Assembly (NCBI RefSeq): GCF_001623525.1
Contig: NZ_CP015225.1
Location: 6,212,501 to 6,276,500, forward strand
From: Pseudomonas fluorescens
GTDB taxonomy: Bacteria > Pseudomonadota > Gammaproteobacteria > Pseudomonadales > Pseudomonadaceae
Direction of reading: 5' to 3'
DNA: 64,000 bases
Position 1 is the stretch's first letter. The number at the start of each line of letters is the position of its first letter. The position numbers and the translations under genes were made by a program. The notes below the pieces were generated by a model that ran no database searches, had not been told where the DNA came from, and saw only the letters and a list, made by a program, of their open reading frames with translations. This document shows, in pieces, positions 1 through 7,942 of this stretch.

Positions 1-37
1 GTGTGTTCTTTTCCATGGAACGGCGTGCCTTGTCCTT

Positions 38-62
38 AAAATTACCCTCAAAGGGTAATTTT
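38..62. promoter_or_regulatory. Perfect 11-bp inverted repeat upstream of the GntR gene
   Basis: The arms AAAATTACCCT (38-48) and AGGGTAATTTT (52-62) are perfect complements around a 3-nt loop. It lies about 120 bp before the regulator start. It could be an operator for the regulator or a bidirectional terminator of a gene outside the window; its AT-rich arms and T tail fit either. The role is inference. Confidence 0.4.
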
Positions 63-180
63 GACTAATCGAAAATCTCGTTTCTTTACCTCCCGTTGAC
101 CCTAGGCGGTTGCCGTCCTACGCGAAGCTGACTAACATGTCAGAAAATTCATCCTATGATTGGATGAAAGGGCGAATTCT

Positions 181-840
181 ATGTCAGCTATTTCTCCACT
201 GATGAAACGCTCCCTCGTCGACCAGGCCTTGGAACAATTGCGTCGGCGTATCAGCGATGGTGTGTGGGGCGTCGGCCAGCGCTTGCCCACCGAGCCGGAG
301 TTGGTGGCGGAGCTGGGTATCAGCCGCAACACCGTGCGTGAAGCCATGCGTGTGCTGGCGTTTTCCGGGTTGATCGAGATCCGCCAGGGCGATGGCAGCT
401 ACGTGCGGGCGGTGGTTGATCCGCTGGATACGCTCAAGGTGCTATCCCGTTGTTCGCTGGAACAGGCCCGGGAAACCCGGCATATCCTGGAGGTGGAGGC
501 CATTGGCCTGGCGGCGCTGCGGCGCACCGATGAGGATCTACTTGCCTTGCGCCGGGCGCTGCAAGACAGCGGCGAGCATTATCACGGCGACCTGGAGCAG
601 TACATCGCCTGCGACCTGGTGTTCCACCGCCTCTTGGTAGATGCCGCGCACAACCCTGCGCTCAGTGAACTCTATCGCTACTTCTCCAGCGTCATCGGCG
701 CACAGTTGCGCCAGAGCCTCAACATCGCCCCGCGTCATCAGCATGTCTTCGACCTGCACGTCGAAATCCTGGACGCCGTCGAGCAACAGGACCCGCAACG
801 GGCCAAGTCCCTGTGTCGCCAGTTGATCAATGAACCCTGA
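181..840 (+). CDS. GntR-family transcriptional regulator, FCD (FadR-type) subfamily
   Basis: This is a predicted DNA-binding repressor or activator of 219 residues. Residues about 10-75 form the GntR winged helix-turn-helix, with the family signature LPTEPELVAELGISRNTVREA. Residues about 95-215 are the all-helical FCD effector domain, which in this family binds small carboxylates, often through a metal held by Asp and His residues (compare DLVFHRLL). I chose ATG 181 because GAAAGGG lies 8 nt upstream; a TTG at 160 would add seven residues. The next gene, 43 bp downstream on the same strand, is an exporter-like MFS protein, so it may control that transporter. The ligand cannot be told from sequence. 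Confidence 0.9.
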   Translation: MSAISPLMKRSLVDQALEQLRRRISDGVWGVGQRLPTEPELVAELGISRNTVREAMRVLAFSGLIEIRQGDGSYVRAVVDPLDTLKVLSRCSLEQARETRHILEVEAIGLAALRRTDEDLLALRRALQDSGEHYHGDLEQYIACDLVFHRLLVDAAHNPALSELYRYFSSVIGAQLRQSLNIAPRHQHVFDLHVEILDAVEQQDPQRAKSLCRQLINEP

Positions 841-883
841 GCGCTTGAAACCCTGAGCCCCGAACCCCGAACCCGAGCTTTCC

Positions 884-2188
884 ATGTCCCGCGACCTGCT
901 TGACCCTGCCACTTCGACGACGCCCAAACGCGCCGCCGAACTCGAAGAACTGTTGATTGATGCCGAGGCCGACGATGAGCAGGCCCAGCAGCGCCCTCCG
1001 TTGGTGCGCCGGCCCTGGCTGTTGCTGCTCGGGCTGATCCTGGTGGCGCTGAACCTGCGTCCGGCATTGTCGAGCATGGCGCCGTTGCTCAGCGAAGTGT
1101 CAAGAAGCCTCGACCTGTCGGCTGCCCAGGCCGGTTTGCTGACCACATTGCCTGTGCTTTGCCTGGGCCTGTTCGCGCCGCTGGCGCCGGTGCTGGCGCG
1201 GCGCTTCGGTGCCGAGCGCGTGGTGCTGGGGATCTTGTTGACGCTGGCGGGCGGGATTGTCTTGCGCAGCGCCTTCGGCCAGGTCGGGCTGTTTGTCGGC
1301 AGCATCCTGGCCGGCGCGAGTATCGGGGTGATCGGCGTGCTGTTGCCGGGCATCGTCAAGCGCGACTTCGCCAAGCAGGCCGGCACCATGACCGGCGTCT
1401 ACACCATGGCTTTGTGCCTGGGCGCGGCGATGGCGGCCGGGGCGACCGTGCCGCTGAGCGAGCAGCTTGGCCACAGCTGGGCCTTGGGCCTGGGTTTCTG
1501 GGTGGTCCCGGCGCTGCTGGCCTCGGTGTTCTGGTTACCGCAAGTGGGCGAGAAACACGGTGCCCACCAAGTGGCTTATCGAGTCCGCGGCTTGCTGCGT
1601 GATCCCCTGGCCTGGCAAGTGACGTTGTACATGGGGCTGCAATCGTCCCTGGCCTACATCGTCTTTGGCTGGCTGCCGTCGATCCTGATTGGGCGTGGCC
1701 TGACGCCGACCCAGGCCGGGCTCGTGCTATCCGGTTCGGTCATCGTGCAGTTGATCAGTTCCCTCGCGGCGCCCTGGTTGGCAACACGTGGCAAGGACCA
1801 GCGCCTGGCCATCGTGATCGTCATGCTCATGGTCCTGGGCGGGTTGTTCGGTAGCCTCTACGCTCCGCTCGATGGCTTGTGGGGCTGGGCGATCCTGCTG
1901 GGCTTGGGACAGGGCGGATCATTCAGCCTGGCGCTCACACTGATCGTGCTGCGTTCGCGGGACGCCCACGTGGCCGCCAACCTTTCCGGCATGGCCCAGG
2001 GTTTCGGTTATACGCTGGCGTCGCTGGGGCCGTTCGCGGTGGGTGTGGTCCACGACTTGACCGGCGGCTGGAACGCCCTGGGCTGGATCTTCGGCCTGGT
2101 TGGCCTGGGGGCGATCATCGCCGGCATCGGCGCAGGCCGGGCGTTGTACGTCGGGGTCAGCAGCGAAAGGGTCACTGATCTTCGTTGA
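884..2188 (+). CDS. MFS transporter of the CynX/NimT (cyanate/2-nitroimidazole) family
   Basis: This is a 434-residue inner-membrane transporter. A hydrophilic, acidic N-terminal tail of about 45 residues precedes twelve predicted membrane helices. The first helix carries LNLRPALSSMAPLL, a segment typical of CynX-type MFS proteins, in which an Asn-Leu-Arg-Pro stretch precedes the periplasmic loop. Family members move cyanate, nitroimidazoles or other small anions, so the substrate here is not predictable. It follows the GntR/FCD regulator by 43 bp and is probably co-transcribed with it. ATG 884 is the only well-placed start. No terminator is visible after the stop. Confidence 0.88.
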   Translation: MSRDLLDPATSTTPKRAAELEELLIDAEADDEQAQQRPPLVRRPWLLLLGLILVALNLRPALSSMAPLLSEVSRSLDLSAAQAGLLTTLPVLCLGLFAPLAPVLARRFGAERVVLGILLTLAGGIVLRSAFGQVGLFVGSILAGASIGVIGVLLPGIVKRDFAKQAGTMTGVYTMALCLGAAMAAGATVPLSEQLGHSWALGLGFWVVPALLASVFWLPQVGEKHGAHQVAYRVRGLLRDPLAWQVTLYMGLQSSLAYIVFGWLPSILIGRGLTPTQAGLVLSGSVIVQLISSLAAPWLATRGKDQRLAIVIVMLMVLGGLFGSLYAPLDGLWGWAILLGLGQGGSFSLALTLIVLRSRDAHVAANLSGMAQGFGYTLASLGPFAVGVVHDLTGGWNALGWIFGLVGLGAIIAGIGAGRALYVGVSSERVTDLR

Positions 2189-2275
2189 TATCATTTTCAT
2201 GGCGAATGACGATAGTCTTCCCGGCGGCGGCAGATTATCGTGCTGGCCTACTGAAACGTTTTTCGGAGCCTGTCC

Positions 2276-2746
2276 ATGAGTGATGCCCACAACGCCTTGA
2301 TCAGCCGTTTTTACCAGGCCTTCCAACGCCTGGACGCCGAAGCCATGAGCGCTTGCTACACCGACGACGTGCTGTTCAGCGATCCGGCGTTCGGTGAGCT
2401 GCGCGGGCGCGATGCCGGCGACATGTGGCGCATGCTGACGACCCGGGCCAAGGACTTTTCCCTGACCTTCGATAACGTGCGCAGTGATGAGCGTACCGGT
2501 GGTGCTCATTGGGTGGCGACGTACTTGTTCAGCCAGACCGGCAACGTGGTGATCAATGATATTCAGGCACGCTTCGTTTTTCGCGACGGCAAGATCTGCG
2601 AGCACCACGACAGCTTCGATCTGTGGCGCTGGTCTCGCCAGGCATTGGGTGCCAAGGGCCTGTTGCTGGGCTGGACACCACTGGTACGTAACGCTGTCAG
2701 GGCCCAGGCGCTCAAGGGGCTGCGGGCGTTCCAGGCCAGTCGCTGA
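2276..2746 (+). CDS. NTF2-fold (SnoaL-like) protein
   Basis: This is a small 156-residue cytoplasmic protein of the nuclear transport factor 2 superfamily. The pattern is typical: an N-terminal helix ([22 protein letters not shown]), a short [15 protein letters not shown] segment, and a final sheet with the [10 protein letters not shown] signature seen in many SnoaL-like bacterial proteins. Such proteins can be isomerases, hydrolases or ligand binders, and no catalytic residue can be assigned. The first ATG (2276) gives a full-length fold. The next gene starts 40 bp downstream and may be co-transcribed. Confidence 0.85.
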   Translation: MSDAHNALISRFYQAFQRLDAEAMSACYTDDVLFSDPAFGELRGRDAGDMWRMLTTRAKDFSLTFDNVRSDERTGGAHWVATYLFSQTGNVVINDIQARFVFRDGKICEHHDSFDLWRWSRQALGAKGLLLGWTPLVRNAVRAQALKGLRAFQASR

Positions 2747-2786
2747 TAAGATCGCGGCTTGTCTTTGCCAACCTGTTGAACATCTA

Positions 2787-3110
2787 GTGACGATCGCCAC
2801 CCCCTCTCCCGATCTGCCAGCACAAGGCCCCGCCGAACCGGACAAACCCTGGTTCGTCTACCTGGTGCGGGCGGCCAACGGTTCGCTGTACTGCGGCATC
2901 AGCGATGACCCGGTGCGGCGTTTCGCCAAGCATCAAAGTGGCAAGGGTGCACGTTTCTTCCTTTCCAGCCCGGCAGTGGCTTTGGTGTACACCGAGGCCT
3001 GTCGCGACAAGGGCGAGGCCCTGCGCCAGGAGCGGCTGATCAAAAAACTCAAGAAAAGCGCCAAGGAATGCCTGGTGGCCAGTGCGCTGTCGCTCGATCA
3101 GCCGGGCTGA
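2787..3110 (+). CDS. GIY-YIG nuclease superfamily protein (YhbQ/UPF0213-like)
   Basis: This is a 107-residue protein carrying the compact GIY-YIG fold. [18 protein letters not shown] matches the two-strand core (Y-V...Y-C-G-I), followed by the conserved Arg of [10 protein letters not shown] and a C-terminal [14 protein letters not shown] helix. The family includes structure-specific nucleases, and single-domain bacterial members such as YhbQ have poorly defined roles. The GTG at 2787 gives the family's usual length. An upstream extension of the frame to 2556 only overlaps the NTF2 gene in a different frame and is not coding. The ribosome-binding site is weak, so the start is approximate. Confidence 0.85.
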   Translation: MTIATPSPDLPAQGPAEPDKPWFVYLVRAANGSLYCGISDDPVRRFAKHQSGKGARFFLSSPAVALVYTEACRDKGEALRQERLIKKLKKSAKECLVASALSLDQPG

Positions 3111-3189
3111 TAGGCCTTTATCAGGCCGGTAGGCTGTCCCGATCAGGCGCGCTAAGCTGTAGGACTTCATTCCTGCAGTGGCTAATCTC

Positions 3190-4125
3190 ATGTCAGAGCT
3201 GATCCTTCATCATTACCCTACGTCTCCTTTCGCGGAAAAGGCCCGGCTGCTGCTGGGCTTCAAGGGGCTGTCCTGGCGTTCGGTGAGCATCCCGCCGATG
3301 ATGCCCAAGCCTGACCTGACGGCGCTGACGGGTGGCTACCGCAAGACGCCGGTGTTGCAGGTCGGCGCGGATATCTATTGCGATACGTCGCTGATGGCCC
3401 GCCGCCTGGAGCAGGAAAAAGCCTCGCCGGCGCTGTTCCCCGAAGGCCGGGAAATGCTTGCCGCATCCTTTGCTGCGTGGGCCGATTCGGTGGTGTTCCA
3501 GCATGCGGTGAGCCTGGTGTTCCAGCCGGAATCGGTGGCGGTGCGGTTCGCCAAGCTATCGCCCGAAGCGATCAAGGCGTTCATCAGCGACCGCGCCGGG
3601 CTGTTCAGTGGCGGCACGACGACACGCTTGGCCGCCGAGCAGGCCAAGCACCAATGGCCGACGATCATGGCGCGTCTCGAGCAACAGTTGCAGCGCGAGG
3701 AGGGCGATTTCCTGTTGGGTGATCCGTCGATTGCCGACTTCGCCATGGCCCATCCACTGTGGTTCCTCAAGGGTACTCCGGTCACCTCGTCGCTGGTGGA
3801 TGCCTATCCGGCTGTCTCGGCCTGGTTGGCGCGGGTGTTGGGTTTCGGCCATGGTGCCTCGAGCCAGATGAGTGCCGAAGAAGCCTTGGACGTTGCCCGC
3901 AACGCGACGCCGCAAGCGCTGCCGGATGAGTCGTTCGAAGAGCCGAACGGGTTCACCGCAGGGCAGCAGGTAAGCATAGCCGCGACGGACTATGGCGTTG
4001 ATCCGGTGGTTGGGGAGTTACTGTTTGCTGGCCGCGAAGAATTGATCCTGCGTCGCGAAGATGAGCGTGGCGGGGTGGTGCATGTGCACTTTCCGCGGTT
4101 CGGGTTTCGGATCGAGGCGCGCTGA
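3190..4125 (+). CDS. Glutathione S-transferase family protein
   Basis: This 311-residue cytosolic protein has an N-terminal thioredoxin-like domain (about residues 1-80: LILHHYPTSPFAEKARLLLGF, then KTPVLQVGADIYCDTSLMARRLE). Its GST C-terminal helical domain contains the conserved IADFAMAHPLWFL helix. It is longer than classical GSTs by a C-terminal extension of about 80 residues rich in beta-prone segments (FTAGQQVSIAATDYGVDPVVGELL), which some Pseudomonas GST-like proteins share. The N-terminal Tyr-Pro-Thr-Ser-Pro replaces a Cys-Pro motif, so transferase rather than reductase chemistry is likelier. ATG 3190 is preferred over an in-frame GTG at 3178. A REPIN follows 11 bp after the stop. Confidence 0.85.
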   Translation: MSELILHHYPTSPFAEKARLLLGFKGLSWRSVSIPPMMPKPDLTALTGGYRKTPVLQVGADIYCDTSLMARRLEQEKASPALFPEGREMLAASFAAWADSVVFQHAVSLVFQPESVAVRFAKLSPEAIKAFISDRAGLFSGGTTTRLAAEQAKHQWPTIMARLEQQLQREEGDFLLGDPSIADFAMAHPLWFLKGTPVTSSLVDAYPAVSAWLARVLGFGHGASSQMSAEEALDVARNATPQALPDESFEEPNGFTAGQQVSIAATDYGVDPVVGELLFAGREELILRREDERGGVVHVHFPRFGFRIEAR

Positions 4126-4136
4126 GCAACGAATGA

Positions 4137-4231
4137 CCTGTGGGAGCGAGCTTGCTCGCGATGGCGGCGACACATCCAGCATTGATGCAAGCTGACCCAC
4201 CGCTATCGCGAGCAAGCTCGCTCCCACAGGG
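4137..4231. repeat. REPIN, family 1 (head GTGGGAGCGAGC)
   Basis: Two inverted REP units face each other. The left palindrome is GAGCGAGCTTGCTCGC and the right is its complement GCGAGCAAGCTCGCTC, joined by about 45 bp. It lies between two convergent genes. Confidence 0.9.
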
Positions 4232-4246
4232 GATTTGCGGCGATGA

Positions 4247-4606
4247 CTAGATGGCAGATAACGCCTTGAGAATATGCTCCGGCTCATACCCACGCATCAA
4301 CGTGCCATTCACATCGAGGATCGGAATCCCCCGGCCTCCCAACGCCTCGTAGGCCTTGCGCGCTTCGGCATCTTTCTCGATATCGAACTCGCGAAACGGC
4401 ACGCCTTTCTCATCCAGGAACCGCCGGGTGGCCTTGCAGTAGCCGCACCAGTCGGTGGCATACAGCACGACGCGGGCGTTGCTGCGAATCTGCTCGGAAA
4501 CCATCTGTGACGGGTTGAATACCCGCTCGATCTTGCCCCAGTTCTGGTAGGCCACCACCACCAGCAGAATCAGCAGGAATTTCTTCAGCACCCTACCGAG
4601 CATCAA
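4247..4606 (-). CDS. Membrane-anchored glutaredoxin-like protein
   Basis: This is a 119-residue thiol-redox protein. An N-terminal hydrophobic segment ([15 protein letters not shown]) anchors it in the inner membrane, and a glutaredoxin domain follows from about residue 45. The active site reads [14 protein letters not shown], a Cys-x-x-Cys dithiol. The cis-Pro loop [12 protein letters not shown] and the terminal GYEPEHIL helix are family features. The start overlaps the stop of ndpA by 4 nt (ATGA-type coupling), so the two genes are probably translated together. ATG 4603 is an equally good start. The electron donor and targets are unknown. Confidence 0.88.
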   Translation of the reverse strand: MMLGRVLKKFLLILLVVVAYQNWGKIERVFNPSQMVSEQIRSNARVVLYATDWCGYCKATRRFLDEKGVPFREFDIEKDAEARKAYEALGGRGIPILDVNGTLMRGYEPEHILKALSAI

Positions 4607-5607
4607 TTACGCCGCTTGAGCTGGTCGGTCAGCGACGTGGGCAGGCCCTTGATGATCAGCGTGCCAGCCTCTTCGTCGTACTCGATCTTGGAGCCCAGCA
4701 AGTGCGCTTCGAAGCTGATGGACAAGCCCTCGGCGCGACCAGTGAAGCGGCGGAACTGGTTGAGGGTGCGTTTATCCGCCGGGATTTCCGGCGACAACCC
4801 GTAGTCCTTGTTGCGGATGTGATCGTAGAAGGCTTTCGGTCGATCTTCGTCGATCAGCTCGGACAGTTCTTCCAGGCCCATCGGCTCGCCGAGCTTGGCC
4901 TGGCTGCTGGCGTAGTCGACCAGGGTCTTGGTCTTTTCCCGGGCATCGTCTTCCGGCAGGTCTTCACTTTCGACGAAGTCACTGAAGGCCTTGAGCAGGG
5001 TGCGGGTCTCACCGGGGCCGTCGACACCTTCCTGGCAGCCGATGAAATCACGGAAATATTCCGAGACCTTCTTGCCGTTCTTGCCCTTGATGAACGAGAT
5101 GTATTGCTTCGATTGCTTGTTGTTCTGCCATTCCGACACATTGATCCGTGCCGCCAGGTGCAACTGGCCCAGGTCCAGATGGCGGGACGGGGTCACGTCC
5201 AGCTCATCGGTCACCGCCACACCTTCGCTGTGGTGCAGCAGGGCGATGGCCAGGTAGTCGGTCATGCCTTGTTGGTAATGCGCGAACAGCACGTGGCCGC
5301 CTACCGACAGGTTGGACTCTTCCATCAGTTTTTGCAGGTGTTCCACCGCCACGCGACTGAAGGCGGTGAAGTCCTTGCCGCCGTCCAGGTACTCCTTCAG
5401 CCAGCCGCTGAACGGATGCGCCCCGGACTCGGCATGGAAAAACCCCCAGGCCTTGCCTTGCTTGGCGTTATAGCTCTCGTTGAGGTCGGCGAGCATGTTC
5501 TCGATGGCCGTGGACTCTGCCAGTTCGGAGTCGCGGGCATGGAGCACAGCAGGGGTGCCGTCGGGTTTTTTGTCGATCAGGTGGACGATGCAATGACGGA
5601 TCGGCAT
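4603..5607 (-). CDS. ndpA: Nucleoid-associated protein NdpA/YejK
   Basis: This 334-residue protein belongs to the YejK/NdpA family of abundant nucleoid-associated proteins. It begins [17 protein letters not shown], the conserved N-terminus, and keeps the family's usual length. Conserved segments include FLDG-like acidic stretches and [13 protein letters not shown] near the C-terminus. I chose ATG 5607; an open extension to 5730 has no RBS and would add a non-conserved tail. It is followed directly by the glutaredoxin gene with a 4-nt overlap. The divergent HU gene lies on the other side of a 396-bp gap, so this region carries two nucleoid-protein genes back to back. Confidence 0.93.
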   Translation of the reverse strand: MPIRHCIVHLIDKKPDGTPAVLHARDSELAESTAIENMLADLNESYNAKQGKAWGFFHAESGAHPFSGWLKEYLDGGKDFTAFSRVAVEHLQKLMEESNLSVGGHVLFAHYQQGMTDYLAIALLHHSEGVAVTDELDVTPSRHLDLGQLHLAARINVSEWQNNKQSKQYISFIKGKNGKKVSEYFRDFIGCQEGVDGPGETRTLLKAFSDFVESEDLPEDDAREKTKTLVDYASSQAKLGEPMGLEELSELIDEDRPKAFYDHIRNKDYGLSPEIPADKRTLNQFRRFTGRAEGLSISFEAHLLGSKIEYDEEAGTLIIKGLPTSLTDQLKRRN

Positions 5608-6003
5608 GGATTTCTCGGCTGTTGAAAGAGAGGAGGGCGCGCTCCCCGAAAAAGGGTCCAGTGTACCGCAATCACTGGTTTTGGAACCCGGCAAAGGCCC
5701 TTTCAGACCCGTCCGACATCCTATATGCATTTTTTTAACGTTTTAGCGCAAGAAAGCTGACCAAATGGGTAGCTAGAGGCGGATATTTCAGAGGCGTTGT
5801 GCTAGTTTTGCCCGGTCTTACGCGAAGTCACTGCGTTAAGCGTGCATTCAGCATCTGTCAGGTCGAACCAATCCCGGTTTTCGGCATCTATTACCCCGAT
5901 CCGTCGTGGTGATTGCCGAGGGTGCCTGATCAAGAGAGATCGGGCTCGATGGCTGACACTGCACTCTGCAATCCATATGAATTTGATAGGGAAGGAACAC
6001 TAC
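5608..6003. other. Intergenic region between divergent ndpA and hupN
   Basis: This 396-bp stretch holds no convincing gene. It must contain the promoters of both divergent nucleoid-protein genes. The strong site AAGGAA, 7 nt before ATG 6004, is the HU ribosome-binding site. I could not assign -35/-10 boxes with confidence. Confidence 0.6.
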
Positions 6004-6285
6004 ATGGCTCTTACTAAAGACCAACTGATCGCTGATTTGGCTGAATCTGTAGACGCACCAAAAGCTACCGTGCGTTCGCTGCTGGACCAACTGGGCCAAG
6101 TCGTTGCCGATCAGCTGGAAAATGGCGGCGAAATCACTCTGCCAGGTGTTGGCAAGCTGAAAGTCACCGAGCGTCCTGCCCGTACCGGCCGCAACCCTTC
6201 GACTGGCGCTGCCATCGAAATCGCTGCCAAGAAAGTGATCAAGCTGGTTGTGGCCAAAGGCCTGACCGACGCGGTCAACAAGTAA
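6004..6285 (+). CDS. hupN: HU-family DNA-binding protein (probably HupN)
   Basis: This 93-residue protein is a canonical HU histone-like protein that bends and compacts DNA as a dimer. It has the helical N-terminal half (MALTKDQLIADLAESVDAPK) and the beta-arm with the RPARTGRNPSTGA signature that inserts into the minor groove. Pseudomonads encode several HU paralogues. Placement near valS resembles that of hupN in P. putida, so hupN is preferred by context, while sequence alone would also fit hupA. ATG 6004 has a strong AAGGAA site. A rho-independent terminator follows 16 bp after the stop, so the gene is monocistronic. Confidence 0.88.
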   Translation: MALTKDQLIADLAESVDAPKATVRSLLDQLGQVVADQLENGGEITLPGVGKLKVTERPARTGRNPSTGAAIEIAAKKVIKLVVAKGLTDAVNK

Positions 6286-6295
6286 GACCGCAGTA

Positions 6296-6337
6296 AAAAA
6301 AACCGTGCCTCGGAGCGATCCGGGCACGGTTTTTTGT
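6296..6337 (+). terminator. Rho-independent terminator of hupN
   Basis: The stem ACCGTGCC (6302-6309) pairs with GGCACGGT (6323-6330) and is followed by TTTTTTG. Confidence 0.92.
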
Positions 6338-6357
6338 TGCCTCGAAGAAAGTGGCCT

Positions 6358-6488
6358 GTGGCGAGGGAGCTTGCTCCCGCTGGGCTGCGCAGCAGCCCCC
6401 TCTCAAACTCACTCAATCAACCTGATCCACTGCGTCGCCGGGTTTTAGGGCCGCTTCGCGCCCCAGCGGGAGCAAGCTCCCTCGCCAC
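6358..6488. repeat. REPIN, family 2 (head GTGGCGAGGGAGCTTG)
   Basis: Left head GTGGCGAGGGAGCTTGC and right tail GCTCCCTCGCCAC enclose a spacer with the subtype string CAATCAACCTGATCCACTGC. It is nearly identical to the REPINs at 6601 and 38800. Confidence 0.93.
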
Positions 6489-6570
6489 GGGGGATTGGGC
6501 GCGGCGTGGGTTAAGGGAGTGTCTCGAATCAGTGTCAGTTTCACGAGCAAATCGGTTGGTCGACCGGGAT

Positions 6571-6600
6571 GCTTTTGAGCTTTTGAGCTTTTGAGCTTTT
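6571..6600. repeat. Octamer tandem repeat (GCTTTTGA)n abutting a REPIN
   Basis: Three complete and one partial copy of GCTTTTGA end exactly where the next REPIN head begins. The same arrangement is found before the REPIN at 38800. Confidence 0.85.
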
Positions 6601-6733
6601 GTGGCGAGGGAGCTTGCTCCCGCTGGGCTGCGCAGCAGCCCCCCCTCTCAAGCTCACTCAATCAACCTGATCCACCGCGTCGCCGGGTTTTAGGGCCGCT
6701 TCGCGGCCCAGCGGGAGCAAGCTCCCTCGCCAC
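6601..6733. repeat. REPIN, family 2, same subtype as 6358
   Basis: This is a full REPIN with the same spacer subtype as its neighbour. The two copies lie about 110 bp apart in direct orientation between the convergent hupN and rlmF genes. Confidence 0.93.
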
Positions 6734-6753
6734 AGGCGTGGCGCTATCGCGAT

Positions 6754-7779
6754 TCAGTCCTTACGGACCCAGCGCGCCTGGCGCCAGGCCTGTTGCTGGG
6801 CCTCGGTCTGGAAGGTCCAGGCGACGAAGCGACTCTGCTTCTGGCCCTGGGACATCTCCACCACCTGGCTGTGCAGCGCCCCGGCCTTTTTCAGAGCGGT
6901 TTGAATCGCCGGCAGGTTCGATGCTTTTGAGACCAGGGTGCTGAACCACAGCACTTGCCCGGCCAACTGCGCGCTTTCGCCGATCAGTTGCGTCACGAAC
7001 CGGGCTTCCCCACCCTCGCACCACAGCTCCGCAGCCTGCCCGCCGAAATTCAGCACCGGCAGCTTGCGCTTCGGATCGGCCTTGCCCAGTGCCCGCCACT
7101 TGCGCTGGCTGCCCTTGGTGGCTTCCTCCAGGGACGCATGGAACGGCGGGTTGCACATCGTCAGGTCGAACCGTTCGGTGTCTTCCAGCAGGCCCAGGAG
7201 AATCTGCTTGCGGTTGGCTTGCTGGCGCAACTGGATGGCTTTGTTCAAGCCATTGGACTGGACGATGGCCTTGGCCGAGGCGATGGCCGTCGGGTCGATC
7301 TCCGAACCGAGGAAGTGCCAGCGGTAGTCGCTGTAGCCGATCAACGGATAGACGCAGTTGGCGCCGGTGCCAATGTCCAGCACCTTGACTGCTGCCCCGC
7401 GGGGGATTTCACCGGCGTTGTGGCTGGCGAGCAAATCGGCGAGGAAGTGCACATAGTCCGCCCGACCTGGCACCGGCGGGCACAGGTAATCGGCCGGGAT
7501 ATCCCAGTGGGCGATGCCATAGAAAGCTTTGAGCAGCGCCCGGTTGAACACCCGTACGGCTTCGGGGCTGGCAAAGTCGATGCTTTCCTTGCCGTAGGGG
7601 TTGATGATCACGAACTTCGCCAGTTCCGGCGTGCTCTTGATCAACGCTGGGAAGTCATAGCGGCCCTGGTGGCGGTTGCGCGGATGCAGGCTGGCCTTCT
7701 CACGCGGCGCTACGGTTTTAGCCTCTGGGGTGGACTTGGGCTTCTGACGGGCTGGTTTGGGTGTGCGGGGGGCGGTCAT
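6754..7779 (-). CDS. rlmF: 23S rRNA (adenine-1618-N6)-methyltransferase RlmF
   Basis: This 341-residue SAM-dependent enzyme methylates N6 of A1618 in 23S rRNA. The SAM-binding loop [16 protein letters not shown] and the catalytic NPPF tetrapeptide ([14 protein letters not shown]), typical of amino-N6 methylases, are both present. The basic N-terminal tail ([15 protein letters not shown], then [14 protein letters not shown]) matches the family start. ATG 7779 is preferred; the frame stays open to 7911 but the extra residues are not family-like. It converges with hupN across a pair of REPINs. Confidence 0.93.
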   Translation of the reverse strand: MTAPRTPKPARQKPKSTPEAKTVAPREKASLHPRNRHQGRYDFPALIKSTPELAKFVIINPYGKESIDFASPEAVRVFNRALLKAFYGIAHWDIPADYLCPPVPGRADYVHFLADLLASHNAGEIPRGAAVKVLDIGTGANCVYPLIGYSDYRWHFLGSEIDPTAIASAKAIVQSNGLNKAIQLRQQANRKQILLGLLEDTERFDLTMCNPPFHASLEEATKGSQRKWRALGKADPKRKLPVLNFGGQAAELWCEGGEARFVTQLIGESAQLAGQVLWFSTLVSKASNLPAIQTALKKAGALHSQVVEMSQGQKQSRFVAWTFQTEAQQQAWRQARWVRKD

Positions 7780-7860
7780 GGGCGGGTCGATTCGGGATGG
7801 CTCAAAAGTGGCGGGCATTGTCCCACATCCGGCCTGGTCTTGATGACTGCACAGTTCAAA

Positions 7861-7875
7861 TGTGGGAGCGAGCAG
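7861..7875. repeat. REP remnant, family 1
   Basis: The head TGTGGGAGCGAGC is present but the palindrome breaks off after it, leaving a decayed half-unit beside the valS terminator. Confidence 0.6.
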
Positions 7876-7894
7876 GAGTGAGAAAGTGCCAGGC

Positions 7895-7925
7895 AAAAAG
7901 AAGGAGGCCACCAGGGCCTCCTCCT
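7895..7925 (-). terminator. Rho-independent terminator of valS
   Basis: Read on the minus strand, GGAGGCC-CTGGT-GGCCTCC forms the hairpin and is followed by TTCTTTTT. It lies just past the valS stop. Confidence 0.88.
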
Positions 7926-7942
7926 TCAGCGACGAACCACCG

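Noticed and set aside
6358..6733. Paired repeats considered as a CRISPR array
   Set aside because: The units are long inverted REPINs with similar spacers, not short direct repeats with unique spacers, and no cas genes are present.
6334..6944. Open frames inside the hupN-rlmF repeat region
   Set aside because: They are translations of REPINs; the same peptide (ASSLATG and similar) recurs in every REPIN and is not coding.
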